A stretch of DNA of 64,000 nt from Mucilaginibacter empetricola (lineage in GTDB: Bacteria > Bacteroidota > Bacteroidia > Sphingobacteriales > Sphingobacteriaceae). The stretch covers positions 186,001 to 250,000 of the forward strand of contig NZ_JANUBZ010000007.1 in the NCBI RefSeq assembly GCF_024808665.1. The letters are read 5' to 3'. The notes under the pieces were generated by a model. That model was not told the origin of the DNA. It made no database searches and was given only the letters and a program-made list of their open reading frames with translations. Position numbers and translations under genes: made by a program. Positions 23,000-32,377 of this stretch are shown one piece after another; the stretch's first letter is position 1; every line of letters begins with the position of its first letter.

Positions 23000-25147
23000 A
23001 TGTTTAAAAAGTTATATTTAGTGTTGGTGCTAGGTGCCGCACTTGCGTGCAAAGCCGCCCCTCCCAAACACATCAAAGTGGCCGGATCAAATGATATTCA
23101 GCCCGATGAAAAACAAAGTATTGTTGTTAAAACTGTTGCTCAGTTTATTTCCAACTATAACTATAAAAAGGTTGAACTGAATGATTCTATTTCGCAGGTA
23201 GTTTATACCCGCTATTTAAAAGCGCTGGACGAAAGCCATAATTACCTGCTTGCATCAGACGTGCAGGACTTTGATAAATACAAAACTGTATTGGATGATG
23301 ATGTTAAAGACGGTAATCTGAACGATGTATTTTACATTTTTAACGTATATCAAAAAAGATATATTGAGCATATACAATATTCTATTGATCATATTGATGA
23401 CAATTTTGATTACAATAAGGATGAAACTTTCACTTTCGACAGGGAAACGCTTCCGTGGGTGGCTTCACAAACCGAAATGGATAACATATGGCATCTGCGT
23501 GTAAAATATGATTTGCTGAACCTGAAACTGGCCAATGCCGATATGGCCAAAAACAAGGAAACACTTAGAAAACGTTATCAAAACCTGTTAACCCAAGCCA
23601 ATAAGCTTAACAATCAGGATGTTTTCCAGGTGTTTATGGATGCCTTTACTGAAGCCATCGATCCGCATACCAATTATTTTAATCCTGCAAACGCGGCTAA
23701 TTTCAATATCGATATGTCGCGCCAGCTGGAAGGAATCGGGGCTTCGCTGTTAAACGAAAATGAATTTATCACCATAAAGGGAATTATTGCCGGCGGTCCT
23801 GCTGATAAAAGCAAACTGATTAATGTTGACGACCGTATTGTAGGCGTTGGTCAGGGTAAAGATGGCGAGTTCCAAAATATAGTTGGCTGGCGCATTGAAA
23901 ATGCTATTGCATTAATAAGAGGCACCAAAGGAACTATAGTAAGGCTGGAGATTTTACCTAAAGGCAGCAGCGTTAGCTCAAAACCAAAGATAATTGAACT
24001 GGTGCGCGAAAAGATCATTTTAAAAGATGAATCAGCAAAAAGCGAAATCCGCACTTATGATAGCAATGGTAAAACCATCAAAATAGGTATCATCTCAGTT
24101 CCGGCTTTTTATATTGATTTTAATGATTACAAATCAGGCAATCCAAATTACAAAAGCACCACTCACGATGTTAAGCTGATTATTGATTCGCTAAAACAAA
24201 AGGGTGTTGACGGTATAGTAATGGATATGCGCCAAAATGGTGGCGGTTCGTTATTAGAAGCTGTTGATTTGACCGGCTTGTTCATTAAAACCGGCCCTGT
24301 GGTACAGGTAAGAAATTCAGATAACCAGGTAGAAGTTGATAAAGATGACGATCCATCAATAGCTTACACAGGTCCGCTGGCTATTTTAGTTGACCGTTTC
24401 AGCGCATCAGCTACCGAAATTTTTTCAGGTGCGATACAGGATTATGGTCGCGGACTGATCATCGGCACACAAACTTATGGTAAAGGTTCTGTTCAAAATG
24501 CAATTGATCTGGATAGGGTGATCAATCCTTCTATCACCGAGCGTATTGCAGCACTAACCAAAAAAGGCGATAAACCGGTAAATACCGGCAGCCAAAGTGT
24601 TTTTGGTCAGTTAAACTTAACTATTGCCAAGTTTTACCGCATTACAGGTAATTCAACTCAGCATAAAGGTGTAACGCCTGATATTCAGTTCCCGTCAATT
24701 ATTCCTTTGGATAAATATGGCGAAGACACCGAGCCATCTGCAATGCCATTTGATGTTATTGCAAAAAGTAACTACGCCAAAGTGGGCGATTTTGCAACCG
24801 TTATTCCTCAGCTAAAAAAACTGCACGACCAGCGTATGGAAAACAGCGCCAGTTACAGATATTTGTTGCAGGATATTGCTGATTTCAAGAAGCATGAAGA
24901 TGAAAAAAGCATCACCCTTAACGAGCAAAAGTTAAAACAACAACGTGATGCCGACGACAAAAAGGCTTTTGAAGATGAAAATCAACGCCGCGTTGCGATG
25001 GGCTTACCTGCACTGAAAAAAGGAGAAGCCAAACCAAGAAACGAAGATCTTGACTTTTTAAGGAAAGAAGCCGGACAAGTACTTACTGATTATATTGGAT
25101 TAGAACCCAAATATACCGGTACCAGCCCAGGCCAGATAACCAACTAA
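23000..25147 (+). CDS. prc: C-terminal processing peptidase (Prc/Tsp, family S41A)
   Basis: Periplasmic serine protease that degrades or trims proteins from their C-termini. The N-terminal Tsp-type domain (about 40-240) contains the family signature DPHTNYFNPANAANF. A PDZ domain follows (GIIAGGPADKSKLINVDDRI), then the S41 catalytic core with VMDMRQNGGGSLLEAV and DRFSASATEIFSGA, where the Ser is the nucleophile, and the Lys of GKGSVQNAIDL. A charged C-terminal region ends the protein. The ATG at 23000 gives a normal signal peptide (FKKLYLVLVLGAALACKA); an in-frame ATG at 22964 would add 12 polar residues. Length (about 716) fits the long Prc type. A strong terminator follows. Confidence 0.9.
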   Translation: MFKKLYLVLVLGAALACKAAPPKHIKVAGSNDIQPDEKQSIVVKTVAQFISNYNYKKVELNDSISQVVYTRYLKALDESHNYLLASDVQDFDKYKTVLDDDVKDGNLNDVFYIFNVYQKRYIEHIQYSIDHIDDNFDYNKDETFTFDRETLPWVASQTEMDNIWHLRVKYDLLNLKLANADMAKNKETLRKRYQNLLTQANKLNNQDVFQVFMDAFTEAIDPHTNYFNPANAANFNIDMSRQLEGIGASLLNENEFITIKGIIAGGPADKSKLINVDDRIVGVGQGKDGEFQNIVGWRIENAIALIRGTKGTIVRLEILPKGSSVSSKPKIIELVREKIILKDESAKSEIRTYDSNGKTIKIGIISVPAFYIDFNDYKSGNPNYKSTTHDVKLIIDSLKQKGVDGIVMDMRQNGGGSLLEAVDLTGLFIKTGPVVQVRNSDNQVEVDKDDDPSIAYTGPLAILVDRFSASATEIFSGAIQDYGRGLIIGTQTYGKGSVQNAIDLDRVINPSITERIAALTKKGDKPVNTGSQSVFGQLNLTIAKFYRITGNSTQHKGVTPDIQFPSIIPLDKYGEDTEPSAMPFDVIAKSNYAKVGDFATVIPQLKKLHDQRMENSASYRYLLQDIADFKKHEDEKSITLNEQKLKQQRDADDKKAFEDENQRRVAMGLPALKKGEAKPRNEDLDFLRKEAGQVLTDYIGLEPKYTGTSPGQITN

Positions 25148-25164
25148 TCTGGCTTATACAGCAC

Positions 25165-25203
25165 AAACAACAAATCCCGGGCAATGCCGGGATTTGTTGT
25201 TTA
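25165..25203 (+). terminator. Strong Rho-independent terminator
   Basis: aaacaacaaatcccgg pairs almost perfectly with ccgggatttgttgttt across a short loop. It lies 18 bases after the processing-protease stop codon. Confidence 0.85.
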
Positions 25204-25239
25204 AAAACCTATTTGCATTATATAAGTTATACCTGTATC

Positions 25240-26298
25240 ATGGTAAAAAAACCGCTGCTCGAATTTACCGACAAAGGCATTTACTGTGCCGAAGGGAGGT
25301 TTTATATTGATCCCTGGCAGCCGGTTGACAATGCGGTAATAACCCACGCTCATGCCGACCATGCGTACGCAGGGCATAAACATTACCTTGCTCATTATTA
25401 TTCGAAAGAAGTTTTACTATATCGCCTGGGGCCAATTAACCTGCAAACGGTTGAATATGGCGAAAAGGTAATGAAAAATGGCGTGCAAATTTCCCTGCAC
25501 CCGGCCGGGCACGTTATTGGCTCGGCGCAGATAAGGGTGGAATACAAAGGCGAAGTTTGGGTGGTATCTGGCGATTACAAGGTTGAAGATGATGGCATAT
25601 CCACTCCGTTTGAGCCGGTGCGCTGTAATCACTTTATATCCGAATGTACTTTTGGTATGCCGGTTTACCAGTGGAAACCGCAGGTGCAAATTTTTGACGA
25701 TATTAATAACTGGTGGCGTAGCAATGTCGAACACAATACAGCCACTGTTTTAGTTGGTTATTCGCTGGGTAAGGCACAACGCATTCTGCAAAATCTTGAT
25801 CTTTCCATCGGCAAAGTGTATACACATGGCGTAATTGAAAATACTAACGAAGCATTGCGCCGTAACGGAATTTTGCTGAATCCCACCGAAAGAATAACGC
25901 CCGGGTCATCAAAAGAAGAGGTAAGAAAAGGCATTATTCTTGCACCACCTTCATCAGTAGGTACGCCCTGGATGCGCAGGTTTCAGCCGTACAGTTTTGG
26001 TTATTGTTCCGGGTGGATGGCCATCCGCGGCGCCAAACGGCGGCGCGCTGCCGACAGGGGGTTTGTATTATCCGATCATGCTGATTGGGATGGCCTGCTT
26101 AGCGCCATTGACGCTACCGGCTGTGAAAGTGTTTACCTCACCCATGGCTTTACTGCCACCTTTACCCGTTATTTAAATGAAATAGGTTTTAACGCGCACG
26201 AAGTACATACCCTTTATGGCGATGATAAAGAATTAACGGAGGAGCTAAAAGAAACTACCGCAGATGATTCCAATAGTGCAGGAGGAGGTGCCCTATGA
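25240..26298 (+). CDS. Ligase-associated DNA exonuclease (metallo-beta-lactamase fold)
   Basis: Metallo-beta-lactamase/beta-CASP-type nuclease of 352 residues. The metal-binding motif HAHADHAYAGH is near residue 36, and later histidines lie in HPAGHVIGSAQI, VSGDYKVEDDG and VLSDHADWDGL. This family is recognised as the exonuclease encoded beside a bacterial ATP-dependent DNA ligase, often also with an Lhr-like helicase and a PdeM-type phosphodiesterase, and is thought to process DNA ends in repair. The ATG at 25240 fits better than the TTG at 25213. Its last codons contain GGAGGAGG (26281-26288), an unusual Shine-Dalgarno-like sequence serving the ligase, whose start overlaps this stop by four bases. 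Confidence 0.9.
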   Translation: MVKKPLLEFTDKGIYCAEGRFYIDPWQPVDNAVITHAHADHAYAGHKHYLAHYYSKEVLLYRLGPINLQTVEYGEKVMKNGVQISLHPAGHVIGSAQIRVEYKGEVWVVSGDYKVEDDGISTPFEPVRCNHFISECTFGMPVYQWKPQVQIFDDINNWWRSNVEHNTATVLVGYSLGKAQRILQNLDLSIGKVYTHGVIENTNEALRRNGILLNPTERITPGSSKEEVRKGIILAPPSSVGTPWMRRFQPYSFGYCSGWMAIRGAKRRRAADRGFVLSDHADWDGLLSAIDATGCESVYLTHGFTATFTRYLNEIGFNAHEVHTLYGDDKELTEELKETTADDSNSAGGGAL

Positions 26299-27911
26299 GA
26301 GCCTTTGCCCGGCTGTTTCTTTCGTTGGATGAAACCAATAAGACCAATGAAAAAGTTAAGGTTTTAAAGGATTACTTTAACAGCGTGCCTGATACTGATA
26401 AAATGCACATGCTGGGGCTTTTTTCGGGCCGAAAACCTAAACGGCAAATTAACTCTACCCTGGTACGCAACTGGGCTATTGAAGCATCTAATATCCCAGC
26501 CTGGCTGTTTGAAGAAAGTTACCACGTAGTAGGCGATCTGGCCGAAACCATGGCCCTGTTGATGCCACAGCATACCGGCAATAGCAGCAAAACCCTAACG
26601 GAATGGATTGCCGAAATAAATGCACTCGGCACAAAAACAGAAGAAGAAAAGAAACAATGGCTCATTGCATCATGGGCCATGTTGGATAGCAGCGAGCGTT
26701 TTGTATTTAACAAATTGCTTACCGGCAGCTTTAGGGTAGGCGTATCGCAAAACCTGGTGATCAAAGCCCTGGCAGAAATATCGGGCATTGATGCTGCTAC
26801 TTTAACGCATCGTATTATGGGCAACTGGCAGCCCGAAACCTATCACTTTTCGCAATTAATTCAGGAGCAGGACGAATCTGATGATATATCACGTCCCTAC
26901 CCTTTTTTCCTGGCTTACCCGATACAGGAAACTTCTGAAAAACAAAAATCGGCAAAAGAATTGCAAGGTGCGCTGGGCGATGAAAGTCAGTGGCAGGCCG
27001 AGTGGAAATGGGATGGCATAAGAGCGCAGATGATTAAACGCGGCGGTAAAATATTTATATGGAGCCGCGGCGAGGACTTGTCGACCGATAAATTTCCGGA
27101 GCTACACCCCTTTTTAAATGCCCTGCCCGATGGCACTGTGCTTGATGGGGAAATATTAAGTTTTAAAAATGGTTCGCCGCTTCCTTTTAATGTTTTACAA
27201 ACCCGCATCGGTCGCAAAAATCTCACTAAAAAAATACTGGAAGAAAGTCCTGTAGCGGTCATTGCTTATGATTGTTTGGAGTTTGCGGGCGAGGATATTC
27301 GCGATAAAACACAATCGGAAAGGCGTTTAATTTTAGAACAATTGCAATCGTCTACTGAATTTCCTGAGCTGTTCAGAATATCGGCGCTTATTCCGTTTAA
27401 TACCTGGAAAGAGCTGGGTGAAATGCGTGAACAATCCAGAGCGATGATTGCCGAGGGTATTATGCTAAAACGTAAAAGCGCGGCTTACCAGGTTGGCCGT
27501 AAGCGCGGTGATTGGTGGAAATGGAAAATAGATCCACTATCGGTTGATGCGGTAATGATTTACGCCCAAAAGGGCCATGGCCGCCGCGCCGATCTCTATA
27601 CCGATTATACTTTTGCCGTTTGGGATGGTGATAAGCTGGTTCCCTTTGCCAAGGCTTATTCGGGCTTAACAGATGCAGAGATCGGTAAGGTTGATTATTT
27701 TATTAAGCGCAATACCATAGAAAAGTTTGGCCCGGTTCGTACCGTTAAGCCCGAGCTTGTTTTTGAAATAGGCTTTGAGGGCATTAATAAATCAACGCGA
27801 CATAAATCGGGCATTGCGCTGCGTTTTCCGCGTATTTTGCGCTGGCGGCATGATAAACCCAAAGAGGAAGCGGATACAATCGAGAGCCTGCGGGCTTTGT
27901 TGGGAGAATAA
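26295..27911 (+). CDS. ATP-dependent DNA ligase
   Basis: Single-chain ATP-dependent ligase of 538 residues. The adenylation motif KWDG (Lys238, in EWKWDGIRAQM) receives AMP. Later nucleotidyltransferase motifs are visible: DGEIL near residue 280, a third-motif segment IAYDCLEFAG, AEGIMLKRKSA (motif IV) and WWKWKIDPLS (motif V). An N-terminal helical DNA-binding domain of about 200 residues and a C-terminal OB fold complete the layout of the bacterial LigB/LigC type. It overlaps the exonuclease gene by four bases and is preceded by GGAGGAGG seven bases upstream, a rare strong ribosome-binding site for this lineage. The usual helicase partner is not next to it. Confidence 0.92.
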   Translation: MRAFARLFLSLDETNKTNEKVKVLKDYFNSVPDTDKMHMLGLFSGRKPKRQINSTLVRNWAIEASNIPAWLFEESYHVVGDLAETMALLMPQHTGNSSKTLTEWIAEINALGTKTEEEKKQWLIASWAMLDSSERFVFNKLLTGSFRVGVSQNLVIKALAEISGIDAATLTHRIMGNWQPETYHFSQLIQEQDESDDISRPYPFFLAYPIQETSEKQKSAKELQGALGDESQWQAEWKWDGIRAQMIKRGGKIFIWSRGEDLSTDKFPELHPFLNALPDGTVLDGEILSFKNGSPLPFNVLQTRIGRKNLTKKILEESPVAVIAYDCLEFAGEDIRDKTQSERRLILEQLQSSTEFPELFRISALIPFNTWKELGEMREQSRAMIAEGIMLKRKSAAYQVGRKRGDWWKWKIDPLSVDAVMIYAQKGHGRRADLYTDYTFAVWDGDKLVPFAKAYSGLTDAEIGKVDYFIKRNTIEKFGPVRTVKPELVFEIGFEGINKSTRHKSGIALRFPRILRWRHDKPKEEADTIESLRALLGE

Positions 27912-27999
27912 TTGTATTATTAATGTTAAATAACATCGCCATAAATAATTAAGCGTTTTAATTGAAAACGCATTAACTTACTTTGCATATATTAATGGT

Positions 28000-28788
28000 A
28001 TGAAAATCCTCCACATCCTTAACGGCGATGCTACCGCCCACAGTTTTGAAGATACCGGTCTTGAGGGCGAGGTGTTGGTTTGGCGCGAAGTTTTATCCGA
28101 AGGTCCGGTGGAAGAAAACATATCAGCGGGCAGTTTTTGGAAGAACCGTCAGAATTTTATTGCAGCCGGATTTAACGATACTGCCGAGAGTTATCAGCAA
28201 AAGGTTTTAAACAATTTAGCCCGGCTAGATGAAGCATATGATGAAATTAACCTTTGGTTTGAGTTCGATCTGCATTGTCAGGTTAACTTGCTGGGGGTGA
28301 TGAATTATCTGAAACAGCGTACTGACCTGTCATCGCCAAACATTTTCCTCATCTGTCCGGCAGACTATCCCGGCAAGCAAAACTTTAAGGGAATGGGTGA
28401 ACTAAACAGCGACGAACTGGAGTATTTATATGATAATATCAGGGTTCAACTAAGTGAAATTGATTTTATTATTGCTGCCGAAGTTTGGGCTATTTATGTT
28501 AGTCATGATGCGGGGACGCTGAAAGAGTATTTATCCAAAACTGAATTTTGGGGAAGTTTACATTTGCTAAAGCCGGCTATGGAAGCACATCTGCGTCGTT
28601 TGGAAGTGAATAAAGATGGCTTAAATTATATTGAACAAAAGCTATTGGATATTTATAATTACGGCTATAAAACCAAGCCCGAAATACACAATGCCTTTTG
28701 GGTAACCGAAAAAATTTACGGCATGGGCGACCTGGAAATTGACATCTATCTCAATCGACTAAAAAACAAATCATTGATCAACCTATAA
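28000..28788 (+). CDS. DUF1835 domain-containing protein
   Basis: The start MKILHILNGDATAHSFEDTG and the segment VLVWREVLSEGPV define the DUF1835 family; the C-terminal part (about 190-262), with KPEIHNAFWVTEKIYGMGD, resembles DUF3658. No catalytic function is established for either. The protein is soluble and acidic with no signal peptide; length (262) is typical. It sits 88 bases after the ligase and five bases before an SDR gene, so it probably shares a transcript with the latter. Confidence 0.8.
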   Translation: MKILHILNGDATAHSFEDTGLEGEVLVWREVLSEGPVEENISAGSFWKNRQNFIAAGFNDTAESYQQKVLNNLARLDEAYDEINLWFEFDLHCQVNLLGVMNYLKQRTDLSSPNIFLICPADYPGKQNFKGMGELNSDELEYLYDNIRVQLSEIDFIIAAEVWAIYVSHDAGTLKEYLSKTEFWGSLHLLKPAMEAHLRRLEVNKDGLNYIEQKLLDIYNYGYKTKPEIHNAFWVTEKIYGMGDLEIDIYLNRLKNKSLINL

Positions 28789-28793
28789 AAGTT

Positions 28794-29543
28794 ATGGCTA
28801 AAACATATATTATCAGCGGTGCGGGCAGCGGCATTGGCAGGGCCATAGCGCAGCAATTGAGCAAAAATGGGCACAACTGCATTTTACTGGGCCGCAATGC
28901 AGGCAAATTAAAACAAACACTCAACACCCTTTCACCCGGCGATCATGCTGTATTTACGGTTGATATAACCGATAAATTGCGATTAAGCGCCGTTGCATGG
29001 CAGTTGCGAGACAAATGGATTGATGGCCTGGTAGCCAATGCCGGCATCGGTGGCGAAAACAATTGGGGTGATGACGACAGATGGCATACCATTATTGAAA
29101 CAAACCTAACCGGTACCTACAATTTTGTAAATACATTTTTGCCGCATTTACAAAAAGCAGAAAATGAAAAGCATGTGCTTATTGTATCGTCGGTTTTAGC
29201 ACGATTAGGTGTTGCCAACTATTCGGCTTACTGTGCTTCAAAGGCAGGTTTGTTAGGTTTAATGCGCTCATGGGCGGTGCAATATGCACCGCAAAAAATA
29301 TTGGTTAATGCCATTTGCCCCGGTTGGGTTGATACCGAAATGTCGCAACAAGGTTTGCAAGGCATTGCCGATGGAATTGGCATTACCAAAGACGAATTTT
29401 ATGATATTGCCATGCAGAGTGTGCCCCTTAAGCGCATGAGTCAGCCCGAAGAAATTGCCGGCCTAGTAGCCTATCTGCTCAGCCAAAGCGTTATTACAGG
29501 ACAAACTATAGATATTAACGGCGGCGCTGTAATGAATAGCTAG
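28794..29543 (+). CDS. SDR family oxidoreductase
   Basis: Classical short-chain dehydrogenase of 249 residues. The cofactor motif is GAGSGIGRA (TGxxxGIG type, residues 9-17), NAG occurs in VANAGIGG, and the catalytic set is Ser in VSSVLARLG, with Tyr and Lys in YSAYCASKAG. The N-terminal Arg at LLGRNAG suggests a preference for NADPH. The C-terminal AGLVAYLLSQSVITGQTIDI is typical of the FabG/gluconate dehydrogenase branch. The substrate is not known. It starts five bases after the DUF1835 gene and its stop codon touches the stop codon of the convergent GHL10 gene. Confidence 0.9.
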   Translation: MAKTYIISGAGSGIGRAIAQQLSKNGHNCILLGRNAGKLKQTLNTLSPGDHAVFTVDITDKLRLSAVAWQLRDKWIDGLVANAGIGGENNWGDDDRWHTIIETNLTGTYNFVNTFLPHLQKAENEKHVLIVSSVLARLGVANYSAYCASKAGLLGLMRSWAVQYAPQKILVNAICPGWVDTEMSQQGLQGIADGIGITKDEFYDIAMQSVPLKRMSQPEEIAGLVAYLLSQSVITGQTIDINGGAVMNS

Positions 29544-31103
29544 CTACTTAAGCGTAGCCGCTATAGTTGGCGATGGTTCACTTTCATTCTTCAGCCGGTC
29601 GATAGCCGTAACCACATATAAATAGGTTTTCCCTTTTTCGGCGGTGGTATCGGTAAAAAATGTAGCATCGTTATATTGGATGTGCAAAATATACCTTGGG
29701 TCGGTCAAATCCACTTTCTCATCCCCATCAAAACGATAAATTACATAACCATAAACCGGTTCTTTATCCCGTGCCAGCAAGGGTGTTTCCCATTTCAGTT
29801 CCACTCCGTTTTTTGCGGCGGCCGATAAAAAGTTACGCGGCGCATTAGGCGGTATGGAATCAAGCCATAGCATTGGCGGCGGCAAAGCAGGGCTGTTATA
29901 ATAGTTATTGGTCAGCGAGTCGGTAAAACCGAGCGGGTTATTTAATAATGATTTTGAACTGAAGTAAACGCTGCCCTGAACCCTCGGGTTATTCCGCAAA
30001 TACCTGATTTCGGCAGGCATCTGCCCTGGATCTTTGAATTTACCTTTGCGATGTTCGTTTATACGGTATGCTGCCATACCGATGTACAAATGCCGGTTAT
30101 AGGTATTATCACTCCACCAATCGAGCAGTTTGTTAAAGGCTGCCGAATTATTATCAATGGGCCAGTACAATTGCGGGTTAATATAATCAACCCATCCCTC
30201 CTTTACCCATTTTCTCGAATCGGCAAATAATTCATAGTAAGATGAGCCGCCACGCGTATCTGAACCTTCGGGATTTTGATACAGATTGGCCCATATCCCA
30301 AAAGGACTAATGCCAAATTTTACCCGTGGCTTATGCTTATGAATGCTGTCGCTCAACATTTTTATCAGGGTATCAACATTATGTCTTCTCCAATCGCGGA
30401 TATCGGCATAATCGCCGCCATAGGTTTTAAAGGCCGCCGCATCGTTGATATGCTGCCCATCAATCTGGTACGGGTAGAAATAATCATCCATATGCACGCC
30501 GTCGATATCATAATTATCAACCACATCCAAAATCACCCTTACAATATAATCGCGCACTTCGGGTATACCCGGGTTAAAAAGCTTGATACCGCCATAGGTA
30601 AAAAACCACTCAGGCTTTATGCGGGTAATATGTTCGGGACTTAAAGCGGCAAAGTTACCGTCGTTGGTAGCACGGTAAGGGTTAAACCAGGCATGCAGTT
30701 CCATCCCACGTTTATGTGCCTCGGTAATTGCAAACTCTAATGGGTCATATAATGGCGAGGGCGCTCTACCCTGTTTACCGTTTAACCATTTTGACCAGGG
30801 CTCGCGACTTTTGGCATAAAATGCATCGGCAGCAGGCCTCACCTGGAACATTATTGCGTTAATACCGGTTTGTTCGTGGGCGTCCAGCTGACTTATTAAT
30901 TCGGCTTTTTGTTGTTCGGTGGTTAAATGTTGAGTGCTGGGCCAGTCGATATTTTCAACGGTGGCTATCCAAACCCCTCTGAACTCGCGCTTGGGGTCCT
31001 CGGGTTTTTCGGCTACAGGTATATTTGCTGGCTGGGCTAACGCTTTTGTAAACAGAAAGATATTTAAACTCAAAAAAATTAGTAGCCTGTAACCGTACAT
31101 CAA
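29544..31103 (-). CDS. GHL10/DUF187 family glycosyl hydrolase-like protein
   Basis: Exported protein of 519 residues. After a signal peptide (first 23 residues) comes the DUF187 TIM-barrel core (about 38-360): EFRGVWIATVENIDWPS, ELHAWFNPYRATN, DGVHMDDYFYPY with candidate catalytic acids, FGISPFGIWAN and DYINPQLYWPID. A fibronectin type III-like domain (about 415-519, ELKWETPL, YGYVIYRFDG) ends the chain. Family members act on glycans, and some are implicated in cell-wall or exopolysaccharide turnover; specificity is unknown. A TATCTTTG box (31126-31133, minus) may be its promoter. It converges on the SDR gene with no intergenic space. Confidence 0.88.
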   Translation of the reverse strand: MMYGYRLLIFLSLNIFLFTKALAQPANIPVAEKPEDPKREFRGVWIATVENIDWPSTQHLTTEQQKAELISQLDAHEQTGINAIMFQVRPAADAFYAKSREPWSKWLNGKQGRAPSPLYDPLEFAITEAHKRGMELHAWFNPYRATNDGNFAALSPEHITRIKPEWFFTYGGIKLFNPGIPEVRDYIVRVILDVVDNYDIDGVHMDDYFYPYQIDGQHINDAAAFKTYGGDYADIRDWRRHNVDTLIKMLSDSIHKHKPRVKFGISPFGIWANLYQNPEGSDTRGGSSYYELFADSRKWVKEGWVDYINPQLYWPIDNNSAAFNKLLDWWSDNTYNRHLYIGMAAYRINEHRKGKFKDPGQMPAEIRYLRNNPRVQGSVYFSSKSLLNNPLGFTDSLTNNYYNSPALPPPMLWLDSIPPNAPRNFLSAAAKNGVELKWETPLLARDKEPVYGYVIYRFDGDEKVDLTDPRYILHIQYNDATFFTDTTAEKGKTYLYVVTAIDRLKNESEPSPTIAATLK

Positions 31104-31405
31104 ATCAATATTTTTTTAAACGCCGCAAAGATATAAAACTCAAAAGGTAGCTCTTTTAGTATTTGACATAATAATTACAGTTATTTTATGTTTTAATACT
31201 ATTGTGTTAATTTTAACACCCCTCCTGATTAAATGTTTAAGCCGGCATTGATTAATTCTGTTTAATATTTTTAACTTTTTAATATATTTAAACGTTATAA
31301 TTGATAATTAATTAAAATTTATACATCTCACAAAAACCAAGTTCAAAATTTATTGGTTATAATCGGTGCACACTAACTATACTTTATAAACTAAATTTAA
31401 TTGCT
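31104..31405. other. Intergenic divergent promoter region with palindrome
   Basis: This 302-base AT-rich stretch separates divergent genes and has no coding potential. It contains TATCTTTG on the minus strand (31126-31133), placed to serve the GHL10 gene. A perfect 16-base palindrome, gtgttaattttaacac (31204-31219), could be an operator. No good -7 box for the rightward gene was identified. Confidence 0.5.
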
Positions 31406-32317
31406 ATGGAAAACCAAACAGGGCAAACACCCAAAAAAAACTCTAACGTCATTTACTTTTTGATAGTGGTTGTATTGGCATTGCTTGCTACTGATGTTTA
31501 CTTGTACCTTCAAAAAAACAAATCAGATACAAGGATTGTCTACCAAAACGACGAAAAAACCAGACTGCAAACCGAACTGGACAGTTTGGAGGCTCAAATA
31601 GAGCAGGTAAATGTTGGCAAAACCAAACTATCGGCTGAGTTAACGGCAAAAAATGATTCGCTTAAAGCTAAAATAAAAGTTTTACGCGGCGAACTGGCAA
31701 AAGGTAAACTAACCGTTGCCGAACTGTCAAAAGCCCAGGAAGATGTAAAACAGTTGAGGTATTTTGTAACCAAATACACTGCTGATATTGAGGAGCTGAA
31801 AAAACAAAACGCCTCCCTCACCACAGAAAGGGATACCTTAAAAACCAACCTCGCAACGGTAAATGAAAAGGCTACCACGCTCGAAAAGCAAAACCAGGAC
31901 CTCGGAACCAAGGTGAAAGTGGGCTCTGCTATTAAAATTGCCACCGCAGATGTTGTTGCTTACAAGATAAAAAGCAGCGGCAAAGAGGTTGACGTAAAAC
32001 GTGCAAGCCCAGCTAAAAAGATTAAAATAAACTTTACTGTGGCCAGCAATGATATTGCGCAACAAGGCATGCACGACATTTTTGTACGCATCATTGACCC
32101 AACCGGCAACCTGATCACTGGTACTGATTCAGCTAACTTTAATGCTGATGGGCAAGATTTGCAGTTCACCTACAAAACAGCTATCGACTTTAAAAATGAT
32201 GGCACTCCTTATGTTATTGATTGGGTTAACCCATCTGCTTTCCAAAAAGGTACCTATACCGTTTTGCTTTATGCTGATGGTTACACTATGGGAAAAATGA
32301 GCTTTTTGCTAAAATAA
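31406..32317 (+). CDS. Membrane-anchored coiled-coil protein
   Basis: No named function recognised. The 303-residue protein starts with a short cytoplasmic tail and one membrane helix (about residues 14-33, VIYFLIVVVLALLATDVYLY). A long heptad-rich coiled coil follows, from about residue 45 to 170 (KTRLQTELDSLEAQIEQVNV and so on). The C-terminal 130 residues form a beta-rich domain (KIKINFTVASNDIAQQGMHD, FVRIIDPTGNLITG, YTVLLYADGYTMGKMSFLL) that looks like an immunoglobulin-type fold on the periplasmic side. Proteins of this outline are common and uncharacterised in Sphingobacteriales. It ends at a bidirectional terminator. Confidence 0.7.
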   Translation: MENQTGQTPKKNSNVIYFLIVVVLALLATDVYLYLQKNKSDTRIVYQNDEKTRLQTELDSLEAQIEQVNVGKTKLSAELTAKNDSLKAKIKVLRGELAKGKLTVAELSKAQEDVKQLRYFVTKYTADIEELKKQNASLTTERDTLKTNLATVNEKATTLEKQNQDLGTKVKVGSAIKIATADVVAYKIKSSGKEVDVKRASPAKKIKINFTVASNDIAQQGMHDIFVRIIDPTGNLITGTDSANFNADGQDLQFTYKTAIDFKNDGTPYVIDWVNPSAFQKGTYTVLLYADGYTMGKMSFLLK

Positions 32318-32339
32318 AAAGGACATTTAAAACAACAAA

Positions 32340-32371
32340 AAAGCCATTCATTGTAAAAGATGAGTGGCTTT
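32340..32371. terminator. Bidirectional terminator
   Basis: aaagccattca pairs with tgagtggcttt (one wobble), with A/T tracts on both sides. It lies between the convergent coiled-coil and sensor kinase genes. Confidence 0.75.
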
Positions 32372-32377
32372 CTTGCT

